Assembly (NCBI GenBank): GCA_031258225.1
Contig: JAIRND010000040.1
Coordinates: 1 to 33,966, forward strand
Direction of reading: 5' to 3'
DNA length: 33,966 bases
Source: Treponema sp.
GTDB taxonomy: Bacteria > Spirochaetota > Spirochaetia > Treponematales > Breznakiellaceae
Shown here: piece after piece, positions 8,914 to 19,800 of the stretch
Layout of the letters: every line of letters begins with the position of its first letter
How positions within the stretch are numbered: position 1 is the stretch's first letter
Program-made: the position numbers and the translations under genes
The notes under the pieces: generated by a model
What the model saw: only the letters and a program-made list of their open reading frames with translations
Database searches by the model: none
What the model was told of the DNA's origin: nothing

Positions 8914-11307
8914 ATGCACGTTGACAGTATCAACCGCCGTTTTATCCGGTTTGGGACCTTCCAACTCCGGTACCGCCGGTTCATTATCGCGGCTCTGGCC
9001 GTTTTTACCATTCTAGGCCTGGCGGGATTGGGCAAGATGACCACCAGCGACAACATGGACGAATGGTTTAACGAGTACGACGCCATACAGGTGAATACCG
9101 ACCGTTTCGAGGAGCTTTTTGGTAACGAAGACCAGGTTCTTGTACTGGTCCAGGCGGAGGACGTGTTTGATCCTGTCGTACTCACCATGATCCGTTCCCT
9201 GGGGGCGGAACTTTTGGAAAAGGTTCCCTACGCGAAGGAACTGCGATCCCTTACGGATATGTCTGTCGTTTTTGGGTCCGAGGAAGGTATCGAGGTACGC
9301 AGCCCCTTTGAGGACGGTATTCCCCCCGCAGGACCGGAGATGGAGGAAAAGCGCGCCTATATCCTGTCCCGTTCTTCCCTGGTAAATATGCTGGTCTCCG
9401 ACGACTGCCGGGAAACCTGGCTGGCCTTAAGCCTTTACAACTATGAAAATAAAACCGATTCCACCGAAATGTACTCCGTGGGGCGGGCCGCCCAGGAGAT
9501 TATCACGGACCCCAAATGGCAAAGCCCCCACTACACCTTGAAGCCTTCGGGCGTGGCCTATACGGAATGGGAGGAAAGCCAGGTTATTATGTCGGAAACC
9601 GGCAGGCGGATCATAGGCGGCTTTATCGTGGCGATCTTCTGCCTTATCATCTTTACCCGGTCTTTTAGGGGAGTCATCGTCCCGGTACTAACCATGATCG
9701 GGGGCGTAGGATCGGTTTTTGGTTACATGGCCCACCTGGGGATTCCCGCCGATTCCAACCTCATGACTCTGCCCATCCTGCTTGCCATGGCCCTTTCCAT
9801 CGGCTACGCCATACATCTGGTGAACTCCTTCAAACTTCATTCCCGCCGCCTGGGGAAACGGAAGGAGGCCCTTATCGCCGCAGTGGGGGAAACGGGCTGG
9901 CCCATACTGTTTACCGCGGTTACCACCATCGGCGGTCTTCTCTCCTTCCTCTTTACCGGTATTGGCGCCCTGCGCTGGGTAGGCGTTAGCAGTGCCCTTA
10001 CGGTTTTCGCGGTCTACCTCTACGTGATCCTCCTGGTTCCGGTCCTTTTCAGCTTCGGTAAAGACCGGCGGGGTTCTGAAACTGTTGAAAGCGGAAGTAC
10101 CGCTGTGGACAGTAAGTTCTGCCGTTTTGGGGAACTGTTAATGCAAAAGCGTGTTCCGGTGATCATCATCGCTTTTGTCATCATAGCCGCCTTTGTCCCC
10201 GGTATTTTCGGCATGACCGTGAATCTGGATTATTTTTCGTTTATGGGAAAAAAGATTCCCTACATTGCCCGGCTTGCCGGGATGCTTGAGGCCAAAATCG
10301 GTTCCCTCTACACCTATACAGTAATGGTGAGTTTTGACGAACCAGACCGGTTCAAGGACCCGGTGGAGATGCGGAACCTGGACTCTCTTGCCCAGGACCT
10401 GGGGGCCTTGAGCCTGACCAAGATTTCCGGGACAAGGCCCCGTGTGTCTTCGGTAACGGAAATTGTCAAGGAAATGTACCGGACATTGAACGGGGATGAT
10501 CCCGCCTTTTATTCCATCCCCGGCGATCCTGATCTGCTTGCCCAGATTCTCTTTCTCTACGAGATTTCCGGGGGTAGTGATCTTTTTAACCGGATAAGCG
10601 AAGATTTTTCCACCGCGGTCCTGACGGTGGAACTTGCCGGCTATGACGGCAACCGTATCGTAGAAACCATCAAAGACGCTGAAGCGGCCGCCCGGGCCCG
10701 CTTTCCAGGCGGGAACGCGGTGGTGGTGGGCATGATCGCCAGTTTCGCTGAAATGAACAACAAGGTGGTGTACGGGGAATTAAAATCATTTGCCGGTTCT
10801 TTCCTTATCGTGTTTATTCTCCTGGCCCTGGTTTTCGGGAGCGTCAGAACAGCCCTTATCGGCATGATCCCCAATGTCGCGCCGATTATCATTATCGGCG
10901 GGATCATGGGCTACGCGAAAATACCCCTTGATATGCTTACCATGACCGTCATGCCCATGCTTTTGGGCATTGCCGTGGACGATACAATTCACTTTATTAC
11001 CCACACGCGGCTGGAGCTGGAACGGACCGGGTCTTACCGGCAGGGGGTGTTGAATTGCTTTGGTAAGATCGGCAAGACTCTGGGGACAACAACGGTAATA
11101 CTGTGCGCCATGTTTGCGGTCTATGCCCTTAGCCCCATTGCCATGCTTTTCCATGTAGGAATACTGTCTATTATCGGAATGGGTTCAGCCCTGCTGGCGG
11201 ATTATACCCTTACCCCGCTGCTCGTCCTTACGCTAAAACCGCTGGGAAAAGAGAGGCTTGCGGAAAGGCCGGACACCGGTACAATCAGGAAAGGAGAAAA
11301 GGCATGA
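8914..11307 (+). CDS. RND-superfamily (MMPL-type) exporter
   Basis: 797 aa with two TM-rich halves; GMIGGVGSVFGYMAHLGIPADSNLMTLPILLAMALSIGYAIHLVNSFK and MPMLLGIAVDDTIHFITHTRLELERTGSYRQGV; RBS AAGGAAGG. Confidence 0.92.
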   Translation: MHVDSINRRFIRFGTFQLRYRRFIIAALAVFTILGLAGLGKMTTSDNMDEWFNEYDAIQVNTDRFEELFGNEDQVLVLVQAEDVFDPVVLTMIRSLGAELLEKVPYAKELRSLTDMSVVFGSEEGIEVRSPFEDGIPPAGPEMEEKRAYILSRSSLVNMLVSDDCRETWLALSLYNYENKTDSTEMYSVGRAAQEIITDPKWQSPHYTLKPSGVAYTEWEESQVIMSETGRRIIGGFIVAIFCLIIFTRSFRGVIVPVLTMIGGVGSVFGYMAHLGIPADSNLMTLPILLAMALSIGYAIHLVNSFKLHSRRLGKRKEALIAAVGETGWPILFTAVTTIGGLLSFLFTGIGALRWVGVSSALTVFAVYLYVILLVPVLFSFGKDRRGSETVESGSTAVDSKFCRFGELLMQKRVPVIIIAFVIIAAFVPGIFGMTVNLDYFSFMGKKIPYIARLAGMLEAKIGSLYTYTVMVSFDEPDRFKDPVEMRNLDSLAQDLGALSLTKISGTRPRVSSVTEIVKEMYRTLNGDDPAFYSIPGDPDLLAQILFLYEISGGSDLFNRISEDFSTAVLTVELAGYDGNRIVETIKDAEAAARARFPGGNAVVVGMIASFAEMNNKVVYGELKSFAGSFLIVFILLALVFGSVRTALIGMIPNVAPIIIIGGIMGYAKIPLDMLTMTVMPMLLGIAVDDTIHFITHTRLELERTGSYRQGVLNCFGKIGKTLGTTTVILCAMFAVYALSPIAMLFHVGILSIIGMGSALLADYTLTPLLVLTLKPLGKERLAERPDTGTIRKGEKA

Positions 11308-12107
11308 AGACAAAAGACAGGTTTGCTGTGTTTATTATGGCGTTATTCGCGCTGATTACCGTCCGGGAACGGCTTCCCGCCCAGAGTCCCGGCGGACAGA
11401 GCGGATACGACATCATGAAACTGGCCGATGACCGTTACACCGGGGATACCGCCCAATACAACCTGACTATGACCCTTGACAGCGGCCGGGGTACGCCGCG
11501 GGTTCGGGAAGTTTCCTGGTTTTTTAAGGACTCTGGCGATACGGAAAAGACCCTTATGGTTTTCAGAAACCCCCGTGATGTGGCGGGCACGGGGTATCTG
11601 TCCTTCTCCTACGACGACGGCCGGGATGATGATATATGGCTCTACCTTCCGGCCATGAAACGGGTCAGGCGTATTACCGGGTCGGGAAAAAACGACGACT
11701 TTATGGGAACCGATTTTACCTACGAGGATATGGGAAGCCGGAGTCTTGACAAGGATAATTTCACCCTTCTCAGGGAGGAGGTTCTTGACGGCGAACCCTG
11801 CTGGGTTGTGGAAGCCAGGCCAAAGGACAGCAGAGACCCCTACGGCAGACGCCTTATGTGGATCCGCGAAGATTCCTGTATTATCAATGCCGTGGATTAC
11901 TACGACCGTCAGGACCGCCTGCTTAAAACGCTGCGGGTATCGGGCATCAGCCGGATTGACGGCATCTGGACGCCCCGGAAGATGGAGATGACCAACGTAC
12001 AGAACAGACATTCTACGGTCATCGAACTGTCGGATATCCGGTTTAACGTACCCCTGGACGATAGTCTTTTTACCGTTACGAATCTTGAACGGGGGAGTCC
12101 CAGATGA
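11304..12107 (+). CDS. Outer-membrane lipoprotein-sorting (LolA-like) protein
   Basis: Signal peptide; TMVFRNPRDVAGTGYLSFSYDDGRDDDIWLYLPAMKRVRRITGSGKNDDFMGTDFTYEDMGSR is diagnostic of the LolA-like family paired with RND exporters; ATGA overlap. Confidence 0.9.
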   Translation: MKTKDRFAVFIMALFALITVRERLPAQSPGGQSGYDIMKLADDRYTGDTAQYNLTMTLDSGRGTPRVREVSWFFKDSGDTEKTLMVFRNPRDVAGTGYLSFSYDDGRDDDIWLYLPAMKRVRRITGSGKNDDFMGTDFTYEDMGSRSLDKDNFTLLREEVLDGEPCWVVEARPKDSRDPYGRRLMWIREDSCIINAVDYYDRQDRLLKTLRVSGISRIDGIWTPRKMEMTNVQNRHSTVIELSDIRFNVPLDDSLFTVTNLERGSPR

Positions 12108-13405
12108 ACCCGGTAAAAAAAGGAATCGCAGGCGCCCTGTTGTCTGCCGCTCTTTTTCCCCTGGCCGCCCAGGCGGAGTTACACGGTTCGCTGGAAACCT
12201 TCCATGCCTTTCCCTTCTCCCGCGATCTGGACCTGACCGATTCCCGTACCGCTTTTACCGGGGAGATCGCTGTCTATGCCGGGGAAGCCGCGGACTTTGT
12301 TTCCCTTTCCGCGGAGTACAACGGCGTAAGCCGCGACCGCGGCGGTTTTTCCCTTGGGGAAGCCTGGCTTGGTGAAGCCTGGATAGACTGGAACGCCGGG
12401 GGCCTCCGCCTCCGCCTGGGAAGGCAGCTTTTGTCCTGGGGCGCCGCCGACGGCCTGGTCCTGACCGATGTGGTCTGTCCGCAAAATTTGACCGCCTACG
12501 CGGGCCTTGACTTTGCCGGCGGCCGCCTCGCGGTGGACGGCCTCAAGCTACGCTACTCCTTTCCGGTACTTGCCGTAGAGGCCCTGTGGCTCCCCCTCTT
12601 TACCCCCGCCCGGCTGCCCGGGGACGGAAATCCCCTGCGTGAAATTTTTTACCCGCCTTCGGTTGATGTGGGTCCGGCCAGGATACCGGTTTCCTATGCC
12701 GACCCGGTCCTGCCGCGGGCCGCCGCCGATGGGGAATACGGCCTCCGCGTTTCCTGCTATACCTCGGCCCTGGATTTTTCTTTTATGGGATTTTGCGGCT
12801 GGAATGATATTCCCTGGATAAGCAAAACCGTAGTACCATCATCCGGATCAACCACGATTGAAGTTACGCCGGGATACGGCAGAACCATCACCGCCGGGTT
12901 TGACGCCGCCATACCTCTGGGGGAGGTGCTGCTGCGGCTGGAAACGGCCTGGACCGGAGGCGGCCGCTACGACCGGCCCCCGGAAGAAAGCGCGGCGCTT
13001 TTATCCGGCGGGTACAGGGATGATCCTGTGGAACAGCACAACCTCAAACTGCTGGCGGGCATTGACTGGAACCCGTCGGGCTGGAGCCTTTCCGCCCAGT
13101 ATTACGAAGACCTCCTCCCCGGCGCTTACCGCGGCGGTACGGCGCGGTCCTGGCGGAAAACCGGCCTTACCCTGGGGATAGCCAAGGCCTTTTTCCGGGA
13201 ACCCCTTGATCTTTCCGCCTGGGGCTATCTTGACTTACAGGATTTTGACGCCGCCGGCAGCGTCTCCGCCGCTTACGCCTTAACCGACGCCTTAAGCTTT
13301 GCCCTGGGGAGCGATTTTTTTACCGGGGGCATTGATGACCGGGGAACTTACGCGGTCTATAAGGATCTAAGCTGTCTGTGGATTAAGGGAATTTTCCGGT
13401 TCTGA
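12104..13405 (+). CDS. Predicted outer-membrane beta-barrel protein (DUF1302-like)
   Basis: Signal peptide MNPVKKGIAGALLSAALFPLAAQAE; GLRLRLGRQLLSWGAADGLVLTDVVCPQNLT; alternating beta-strand pattern and C-terminal aromatic (FRF); ATGA overlap with the LolA-like gene. Confidence 0.78.
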   Translation: MNPVKKGIAGALLSAALFPLAAQAELHGSLETFHAFPFSRDLDLTDSRTAFTGEIAVYAGEAADFVSLSAEYNGVSRDRGGFSLGEAWLGEAWIDWNAGGLRLRLGRQLLSWGAADGLVLTDVVCPQNLTAYAGLDFAGGRLAVDGLKLRYSFPVLAVEALWLPLFTPARLPGDGNPLREIFYPPSVDVGPARIPVSYADPVLPRAAADGEYGLRVSCYTSALDFSFMGFCGWNDIPWISKTVVPSSGSTTIEVTPGYGRTITAGFDAAIPLGEVLLRLETAWTGGGRYDRPPEESAALLSGGYRDDPVEQHNLKLLAGIDWNPSGWSLSAQYYEDLLPGAYRGGTARSWRKTGLTLGIAKAFFREPLDLSAWGYLDLQDFDAAGSVSAAYALTDALSFALGSDFFTGGIDDRGTYAVYKDLSCLWIKGIFRF

Positions 13406-13503
13406 AGACACGTACCCTGGTTTTTTCGGCGCTCGCCCTGGGGCGACGCGCCCTCACTTGCAAAAATCCGCAAAGTCCTGTATAGTAATTTAACGAAGGA
13501 CAA

Positions 13504-14883
13504 ATGACAAAACAACAAATAGATACTCTTATCAAATATTATTCTGACTATGTCACAAGCAACGGGGTTATCGATAACGATCTTTACGCCAAATATGAAG
13601 TAAAGCGCGGGCTTAGGGATATCAGCGGCAGGGGCGTATTTGTCGGTCTTACGGAAATTTCGGAGATTGTTTCGTACATTATCGAAGACGGCGATCTTAT
13701 CCCCTGCGAGGGGAAGCTTTATTACCGGGGCATCAATATTGAACACATAGTCCGGGGCTTTATCGACGAGAATCGTTTTGGGTTTGGGGAAGTTTGCTTT
13801 CTGCTTCTCTTTGGGCACCTTCCGCTTAAAAAAGAATTGGAGGAATTTACCGCCCTTCTGGAAGAAAACGCCGTTTTACCGGAAAACTTTGTCCGGGACA
13901 CGATCATGAACGCCCCCAGCAGAGATATGATGAATTCCCTGGCTAAAAGTGTACTGACCCTTTACGCCTATGATGACAATCCGGATGATATTTCCATACC
14001 AAATGTGATCCGCCAGTCGATCCGGCTTATCGCCCAGTTTCCCCTGCTTGCGGTTTACGGGCATCAATCCTTTGCCCATTACCACAACAACCAGAGCCTG
14101 GTGATCCACCCGCCGAAAATGGGCATCTCCATAGCCGAAAATATTCTGCACATGCTGCGGCAGGATTCCAGTTATACTGCCCTGGAGGCGCGTATCCTTG
14201 ACCTTGTTCTGGTGCTTCACGCGGAACACGGCGGCGGTAACAACTCTACTTTTACAACTCATGTGGTAACATCGTCGCACACGGATACCTATTCATCTGT
14301 TGCCGCTTCTCTTGGCTCCCTCAAAGGTCCACGGCATGGCGGGGCAAACATAAAGGTTGTGCAGATGTTTCGGGAGATGCAGGAAAACGTTTCCGACTGG
14401 CACGACGATGACGAAATTGCCGCCTATCTTGAAAAGATACTCAGGGGGGAGGCCTTTGACAGGTCCGGCCTGATCTACGGCATAGGCCATGCGGTTTACT
14501 CCCTCTCCGACCCCCGGGCGCTTATCTTCCGGCGCTTTGTGGAAAAGCTGGCGGAGGAAAAAAACCGCCGGGAGGAGTACGTGCTCTATTCAAAGGTAGA
14601 ATACCTGGCCCCGCGGATCATCGCGAAGGTACGGAAAATGTACAAGGGCGTCAGCGCCAACGTGGATTTCTACTCCGGTTTTGTTTACAGCATGCTGGAC
14701 CTGCCCGAAGAACTCTACACCCCGCTTTTTGCCGTTTCCCGCATAGCGGGCTGGAGCGCCCACCGGATAGAAGAACTGGTGAATACCGGTAAAATTATCC
14801 GCCCGGCCTACAAATCGGTATCAAAGCAGATCCCCTATACCCCGCTGGAAGAGCGGGGTACACCGCTGGAAAAGCGGGGGTAG
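13504..14883 (+). CDS. gltA: Citrate synthase family protein
   Basis: EGKLYYRGINIEHIV, LHAEHGGGNNSTFTTHVVTSSHTDTYSSVAASLGSLKGPRHGGANIKV, GIGHAVYSLSDPRALI are citrate synthase motifs. Confidence 0.88.
   Translation: MTKQQIDTLIKYYSDYVTSNGVIDNDLYAKYEVKRGLRDISGRGVFVGLTEISEIVSYIIEDGDLIPCEGKLYYRGINIEHIVRGFIDENRFGFGEVCFLLLFGHLPLKKELEEFTALLEENAVLPENFVRDTIMNAPSRDMMNSLAKSVLTLYAYDDNPDDISIPNVIRQSIRLIAQFPLLAVYGHQSFAHYHNNQSLVIHPPKMGISIAENILHMLRQDSSYTALEARILDLVLVLHAEHGGGNNSTFTTHVVTSSHTDTYSSVAASLGSLKGPRHGGANIKVVQMFREMQENVSDWHDDDEIAAYLEKILRGEAFDRSGLIYGIGHAVYSLSDPRALIFRRFVEKLAEEKNRREEYVLYSKVEYLAPRIIAKVRKMYKGVSANVDFYSGFVYSMLDLPEELYTPLFAVSRIAGWSAHRIEELVNTGKIIRPAYKSVSKQIPYTPLEERGTPLEKRG
14838..14879 (+). repeat. 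21-bp tandem duplication with hairpins at the citrate synthase 3' end
   Basis: TACCCCGCTGGAAGAGCGGGG / TACACCGCTGGAAAAGCGGGG; first unit forms TACCCCGCT-ggaag-AGCGGGGTA; in frame, encodes TPLEERG/TPLEKRG. Confidence 0.85.
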
Positions 14884-14942
14884 CCGGCAGGGGGCGCTGA
14901 CGCTCCTGTTCATTAACCGGCAGTTTGTGCTATCCTGTTTCC

Positions 14943-15617
14943 ATGATGACTGCCGAACTTTCAACCTGGGCCAGTTATTCACCGAAAACACCGCCTGTAC
15001 CGGCCAGGACGGAGGTAAAACCGACGGAGGTAAAATCCAAAAAGAAAATCGGCAGAAATGATCCCTGTCCCTGCGGCAGCGGGAAAAAATACAAAAAATG
15101 CTGCCTTTCAAAGGGCATCACCTTCAAAGAGGAGACCAGTGACGATAAGCCTGATGATCTAATGGAAGACTTCATGGGGCATGGGGAATTGTACAATGAC
15201 AGCAAACCCTACAATTTATTGCACAGGTACCCCGGTCTGGACCCGGAGGTCAGGGAAGGTGAATATAAATTCGCGGAATTCTTTAGTCCCCGGGGTATTG
15301 AGATCGATGTACCGGTATACAAGGCTCTGCATCACCGGTCAATTCCGATGTGGATAGAACGAAACCATGAAAAGGAAGACAGGGAACGCATTGATTTACT
15401 GCTTGAGGCGTTTGCGTTGTTTACGCAAACTTGTGCCAATGACAGCATCGATTCCTTTGATGCCTTTGATGAGAAGTATATGGTCCACTACCACGCGGTT
15501 GAATGGATTAGCCGTCTTCAGGATCTGCTTGAAAAATACGAGGGCGCAGTTCCCCAGGAACAGTACGCCATGCTTGAAAACGTGACCCAAACGCTGGAGC
15601 GCATGGGTACGCCGTAA
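14943..15617 (+). CDS. SEC-C zinc-motif protein, otherwise uncharacterised
   Basis: MMTAELSTW...[26 protein letters not shown] near the N-terminus, then a conserved-looking acidic domain. Confidence 0.8.
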   Translation: MMTAELSTWASYSPKTPPVPARTEVKPTEVKSKKKIGRNDPCPCGSGKKYKKCCLSKGITFKEETSDDKPDDLMEDFMGHGELYNDSKPYNLLHRYPGLDPEVREGEYKFAEFFSPRGIEIDVPVYKALHHRSIPMWIERNHEKEDRERIDLLLEAFALFTQTCANDSIDSFDAFDEKYMVHYHAVEWISRLQDLLEKYEGAVPQEQYAMLENVTQTLERMGTP

Positions 15618-15662
15618 CTCCGCCTGTCTTTATAAGCCCCGCGATCTTGTGTACTATGGGTC

Positions 15663-16826
15663 ATGGCTTCCTTTGACATTTCCAAACGATGGGTTGTTTT
15701 GGCGCCCTTGCCGGCGCCGGCCGCGGCGGAGGACCTGGCCCGCCGGATTGGCGCGCTTCGTGAACGGGACGGTCTGGGTAACGATGTTCCCGTTATCCTG
15801 GACGCCGCCGGTCCCGCGCCGGGGGATTCCGTTCCCATCATCGTGCTGAACATGGAACACGCATGTAACGAGCGGGGGGGCTATACCTGGCGGGCCGGTC
15901 AGGACCGGGTGGAGATATACGGCGATTCCCAGCGGGGGCTTTGCAATGGTATCTACAGCTTTCTTGCGGCCCTGGGCTTCCGCTGGCCCGGTCCCGCCCA
16001 GGAGCCCTCCGTTCCGTCTGCCGGGCCGGGGGGCTATCCTCTCAGGGTTCCGGGGCTCTACGTCCGCTCCAACCCTTCCCCGGAAAGCCGGCGCCGCCTG
16101 GTCATTCCCCCCCGGGTTGCTGACAGGGAGATCCCCGGCCTGTGCTGTTGGGCCGTCCGGAACCGCGTGGATGCCCTGGTGTTTTCGCTGAGGGACAGGC
16201 GGTTCCTGGGGGCCGCGAAAACCGCGGCTTTTGTGGCGGGCCTGGAAAAAGACTGGGGTCTTATCATTGAACGGGGGGGCTGGGATCTGGGTTCCCTCAT
16301 ACCCCGGCGCTATTTCTTTTTCAGGCGGGACCTGTTCCGTATGGAAGGCGGGAAAAGAACGGGGGATCACCATTTCTGTCCCACCAACCCGGAGACTATC
16401 AGGCTTGTGCGGCTGCGTATAGCGGCGCTGTTTGAACGGGGGGAGGCCTGGCGCGGCGCGGCGCGGGGTAAGGCGGACCCTCCCGGCGCGGGGCCGGAAC
16501 CCCGGCGGATCTACCACCTCTGGCCGGACCGGGAAGCGGAACATCTATGGTGCGCCTGTCCCGCCTGCCGGGCCTTTAGCCCCCGTGAACAGATCCGCCT
16601 GGCGGTAAATACCGCGGCGGCGCTTATCGGGGAAAAGGATCCCCAGGCGCTTGTTTCCTGTTGGGAACAGGAGGAGAACCCCGACGAACAACTCCCCGGG
16701 GGCAGTGAGATTAGCCTGCGGCCCAATGTCTTTGCGTTGAAAATGAAGGTCCCCCCGGACAGCGGGGAGGCGGAGGGAAGTCCTGCCCTGTATACCTATG
16801 AGCATGGCGTTATCAGGGAACTGTGA
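15663..16826 (+). CDS. DUF4838-like glycoside hydrolase-related protein
   Basis: GLCNGIYSFLAALGFRWPGP; HFCPTNPETIRLVRLRI; IYHLWPDREAEHLWCACPACRAFSPREQIRLAVN. Confidence 0.72.
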   Translation: MASFDISKRWVVLAPLPAPAAAEDLARRIGALRERDGLGNDVPVILDAAGPAPGDSVPIIVLNMEHACNERGGYTWRAGQDRVEIYGDSQRGLCNGIYSFLAALGFRWPGPAQEPSVPSAGPGGYPLRVPGLYVRSNPSPESRRRLVIPPRVADREIPGLCCWAVRNRVDALVFSLRDRRFLGAAKTAAFVAGLEKDWGLIIERGGWDLGSLIPRRYFFFRRDLFRMEGGKRTGDHHFCPTNPETIRLVRLRIAALFERGEAWRGAARGKADPPGAGPEPRRIYHLWPDREAEHLWCACPACRAFSPREQIRLAVNTAAALIGEKDPQALVSCWEQEENPDEQLPGGSEISLRPNVFALKMKVPPDSGEAEGSPALYTYEHGVIREL

Positions 16827-16898
16827 AGCCGGCCTGGCCCGTGCCCTGGCTGTATAGTTTGGCAGGATCGTTTATTGTATGGTTTATAGGGGTACACT

Positions 16899-19800
16899 AT
16901 GCTGGAAGCAAAACAGATCGATAGGGTCATCAGGAAGCTGGAACGTTTCTGCGGTATGTTGGAACAGCGGGTTTTTGTCAAGGCGGCGGAACTTTCCATG
17001 AGCCGTTTTGAGACCGCAGGGCGGTTGCATCGTGTGCCCGATGAAAAGTTTTTTACCGCCTTTAGTCCTGGCGAAAGCTGGGGCGGGGAGGGAAGATTCT
17101 GCTGGGAGCGGGGAACATTCACCCCCGGCGGGGAACTTGCGGGTAAAAGGCTCTACGTGTATCCGCACAGTACGCGGAGCGAAGGCATGCTCTGGGTTGC
17201 GGGAGAACCTTTTGGCATCTTTTCAAAAACCAAAGAGCCCCATGCCGATCATTACTGCGGCCTTATTGCCCTAAGGGCTGAGGCGGGCAAACCCATAGAT
17301 ATTGCCTTTGAATGGTACGCCGGGCATGAGGTTATCGGTACTCAGCCATTTGAACACAGTAAAGCCGGTTATACCTACACCCTGGATAGAACCGATGTCT
17401 GCCTTAAGGACGAGGAGCTGGGCGATTTTTGCGCCGATCTTGCCGTTGTGGTGGACATGGAAAAAGCTATGGGCGACAGCAGTTTCCGCCGCGCCGATAT
17501 TCAGAATACCCTTCTTGAAGTTCACAGGATCATCTACACCGATCCTGACAACGTAACGGACGATGAATTCCGCCGCGCCCTGCGGGAAGCGGCGCCGCTG
17601 CTCAAGGATGTGTTAAAGCCAAAAAACAGCGGGACTGTTCCCTTTGCGGGTCTTATCGGACATTCCCACATGGATACGGCCTGGCTGTGGTCCATTGACG
17701 AGACCCTTAAAAAGTGCGCCCGGACCTATTCCAACCAGATTTCCCTGATGGAACAGTACCCTGAGTACCTGTTTGTGCAAAGTTCGTCCTACCACACGGA
17801 ACTGATACGGCGGAACTACCCGCAGCTTTTTGAGCGGATCAAAGAAAAGGTACTGGAGGGCCGTTACGAACCAAACGGCGCCGTATGGGTTGAATGTGAT
17901 TGTAATATCGCATCCGGGGAATCCATGGTCCGGCAGTTTTTGTGGGGCCAGCGTTATACCAGAAAACACTTTGGTTACACCTCCGATGCCTTCTGGCTCC
18001 CCGACACCTTTGGCTACAACGCGGCGATACCACAGATCATGCGCCGCGCGGGGGTCCGTTATTTTCTTACCACCAAAATTTCCTGGAACGATACGAACCG
18101 CTTCCCCTACGATACCTTTTACTGGCAGGGCATAGACGGGACCAGGGTACTGACCCATTTTAACCAGAGCCACCTCTGGCCCCTGCCTTCCGAACTTATC
18201 CGGCACACCACGGAGAACATCCGCGAAAAGAATGTGAGCCGGAGCAAGCTCTTTTCCTTTGGTTTTGGCGATGGAGGCGGCGGCCCCTACGCGGAAATGC
18301 TCGAAGTCGTCCGCCGTGTTGCCGATACCGAGGGGGTTCCCCGCGCGGCCTATACCACGGTGAGCGCCTTTATGCGGGGCCTGGAACAGGAAATTCGGGA
18401 ACCGTCGGTCTACGCGGGGGAACTCTACCTGGAGATTCACCGGGGAACCCTTACCAACCAGCACCAGATAAAGCGCAACAACCGTCTTGCGGAAATCGCG
18501 CTTAGGGACCTTGAATACGCCGAGGTCCGCGCCGCCGTCGCGGGCGGCAGGGAAGCTTCCGGCGCGGAGATTCAGGGCCTTATGGAAACCCTGCTGGTGA
18601 ACCAGTTCCACGACATACTTCCCGGTACCTGTATTCCGGAGGTTCACAAAAAGTCGGTTGCGGACACTGCCGCGTTAATCGCCAAAAGCCGTTCCCTTAC
18701 GGCGGGACTGCTTGGAAACGCCGGAGGGGGATTTACCGTTACCAACACCCTCTCCTTTGAGCGCGATGATGCTTTTTATCTTGATGAGGGGGACTACGAA
18801 CTGCCCGGCGGCGCGCGGCAGCAGAAAACCGACACCCTTTTTGGCGGAAGGAAAACAGCCGTCGCGGGTTTCGTCCTTCCCGCCCTGGGCAGCCGGACCA
18901 TAGCGCCCGCGGTAAAGGCGCCGGAGGCCGGGGCAAGCCCCTTCACGTTCTCCGGGGATAAACTGGAGACCCCCTTCGCGCTGATCCGCTTTGCCGAAAA
19001 CGGGACTATCGCCTCGTTTCTGGACAAAACCGCGGGGAACCGGGAACTCCGGGGCGACGGCTTTCCGCTGGGAACCCTGCTCATGGCCGAGGATGTATCC
19101 CTAAGCTGGGACAACTGGGACATTGACGCGGATATCGAGTACAAATTCCGGGATTGCTCGGAACTGCTGGAACGGGCAGTGGTCTCCGACGGGGCGGTAG
19201 AATTCCGTGTACGGAGCAGGTACCGCGTATCGCCTGAGTCTACGGTGGAACAGGATCTGGTGTTCTACGCCGGATCGCCCCTGGTCCTCTACGAGACCAA
19301 AATTGACTGGCACGATCAGCACCGTTTCCTTAAAGCCGCCTTTGACACAACGGTGTTCAGCCCGGAGGCGCGGTACGAAATCCAGTTCGGCCACATCAGG
19401 CGTCCGGTGTTCCGCAGTACCTCGATGGAAAAAGCCAAGTTTGAGGTAACCAACCACAAGTACACGGACCTTTCCGAAAGCCGTTATGGTACGGCGGTTC
19501 TGAACGATTCAAAATACGGCATATCGGTAAAGGATTCGCGGATGCGCCTTTCCCTTCACAAGGGGGGGAACCGGCCCGATTACAACGCTGATGAGGGCCT
19601 CCACGAGTGCCGCTACGCCTTCCTGCCCCACAACAGTCCCTTCTCGGCGGAGTCCGTGGTTCGTCCGGCTTACGCGTTTAACTGCCTGCCGGTCATTACC
19701 GCCGGCAAGCATGAAGCGGATTCCCTTTTCCGGCTTGACGCGCCCGCCGTCATTGCCGAGGCCGTAAAGCCCTGCGAGGATGCCCAAAAGGCCTACATTG

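Noticed and set aside
15654-16544. 296-aa minus-strand ORF antisense to the DUF4838-like gene
   Set aside because: Proline/arginine-rich shadow translation of a GC-rich gene with no domain.
17613-18647. 344-aa minus-strand ORF antisense to GH38
   Set aside because: Complement of a clearly coding GC-rich gene; no recognisable motifs; explained by codon bias.
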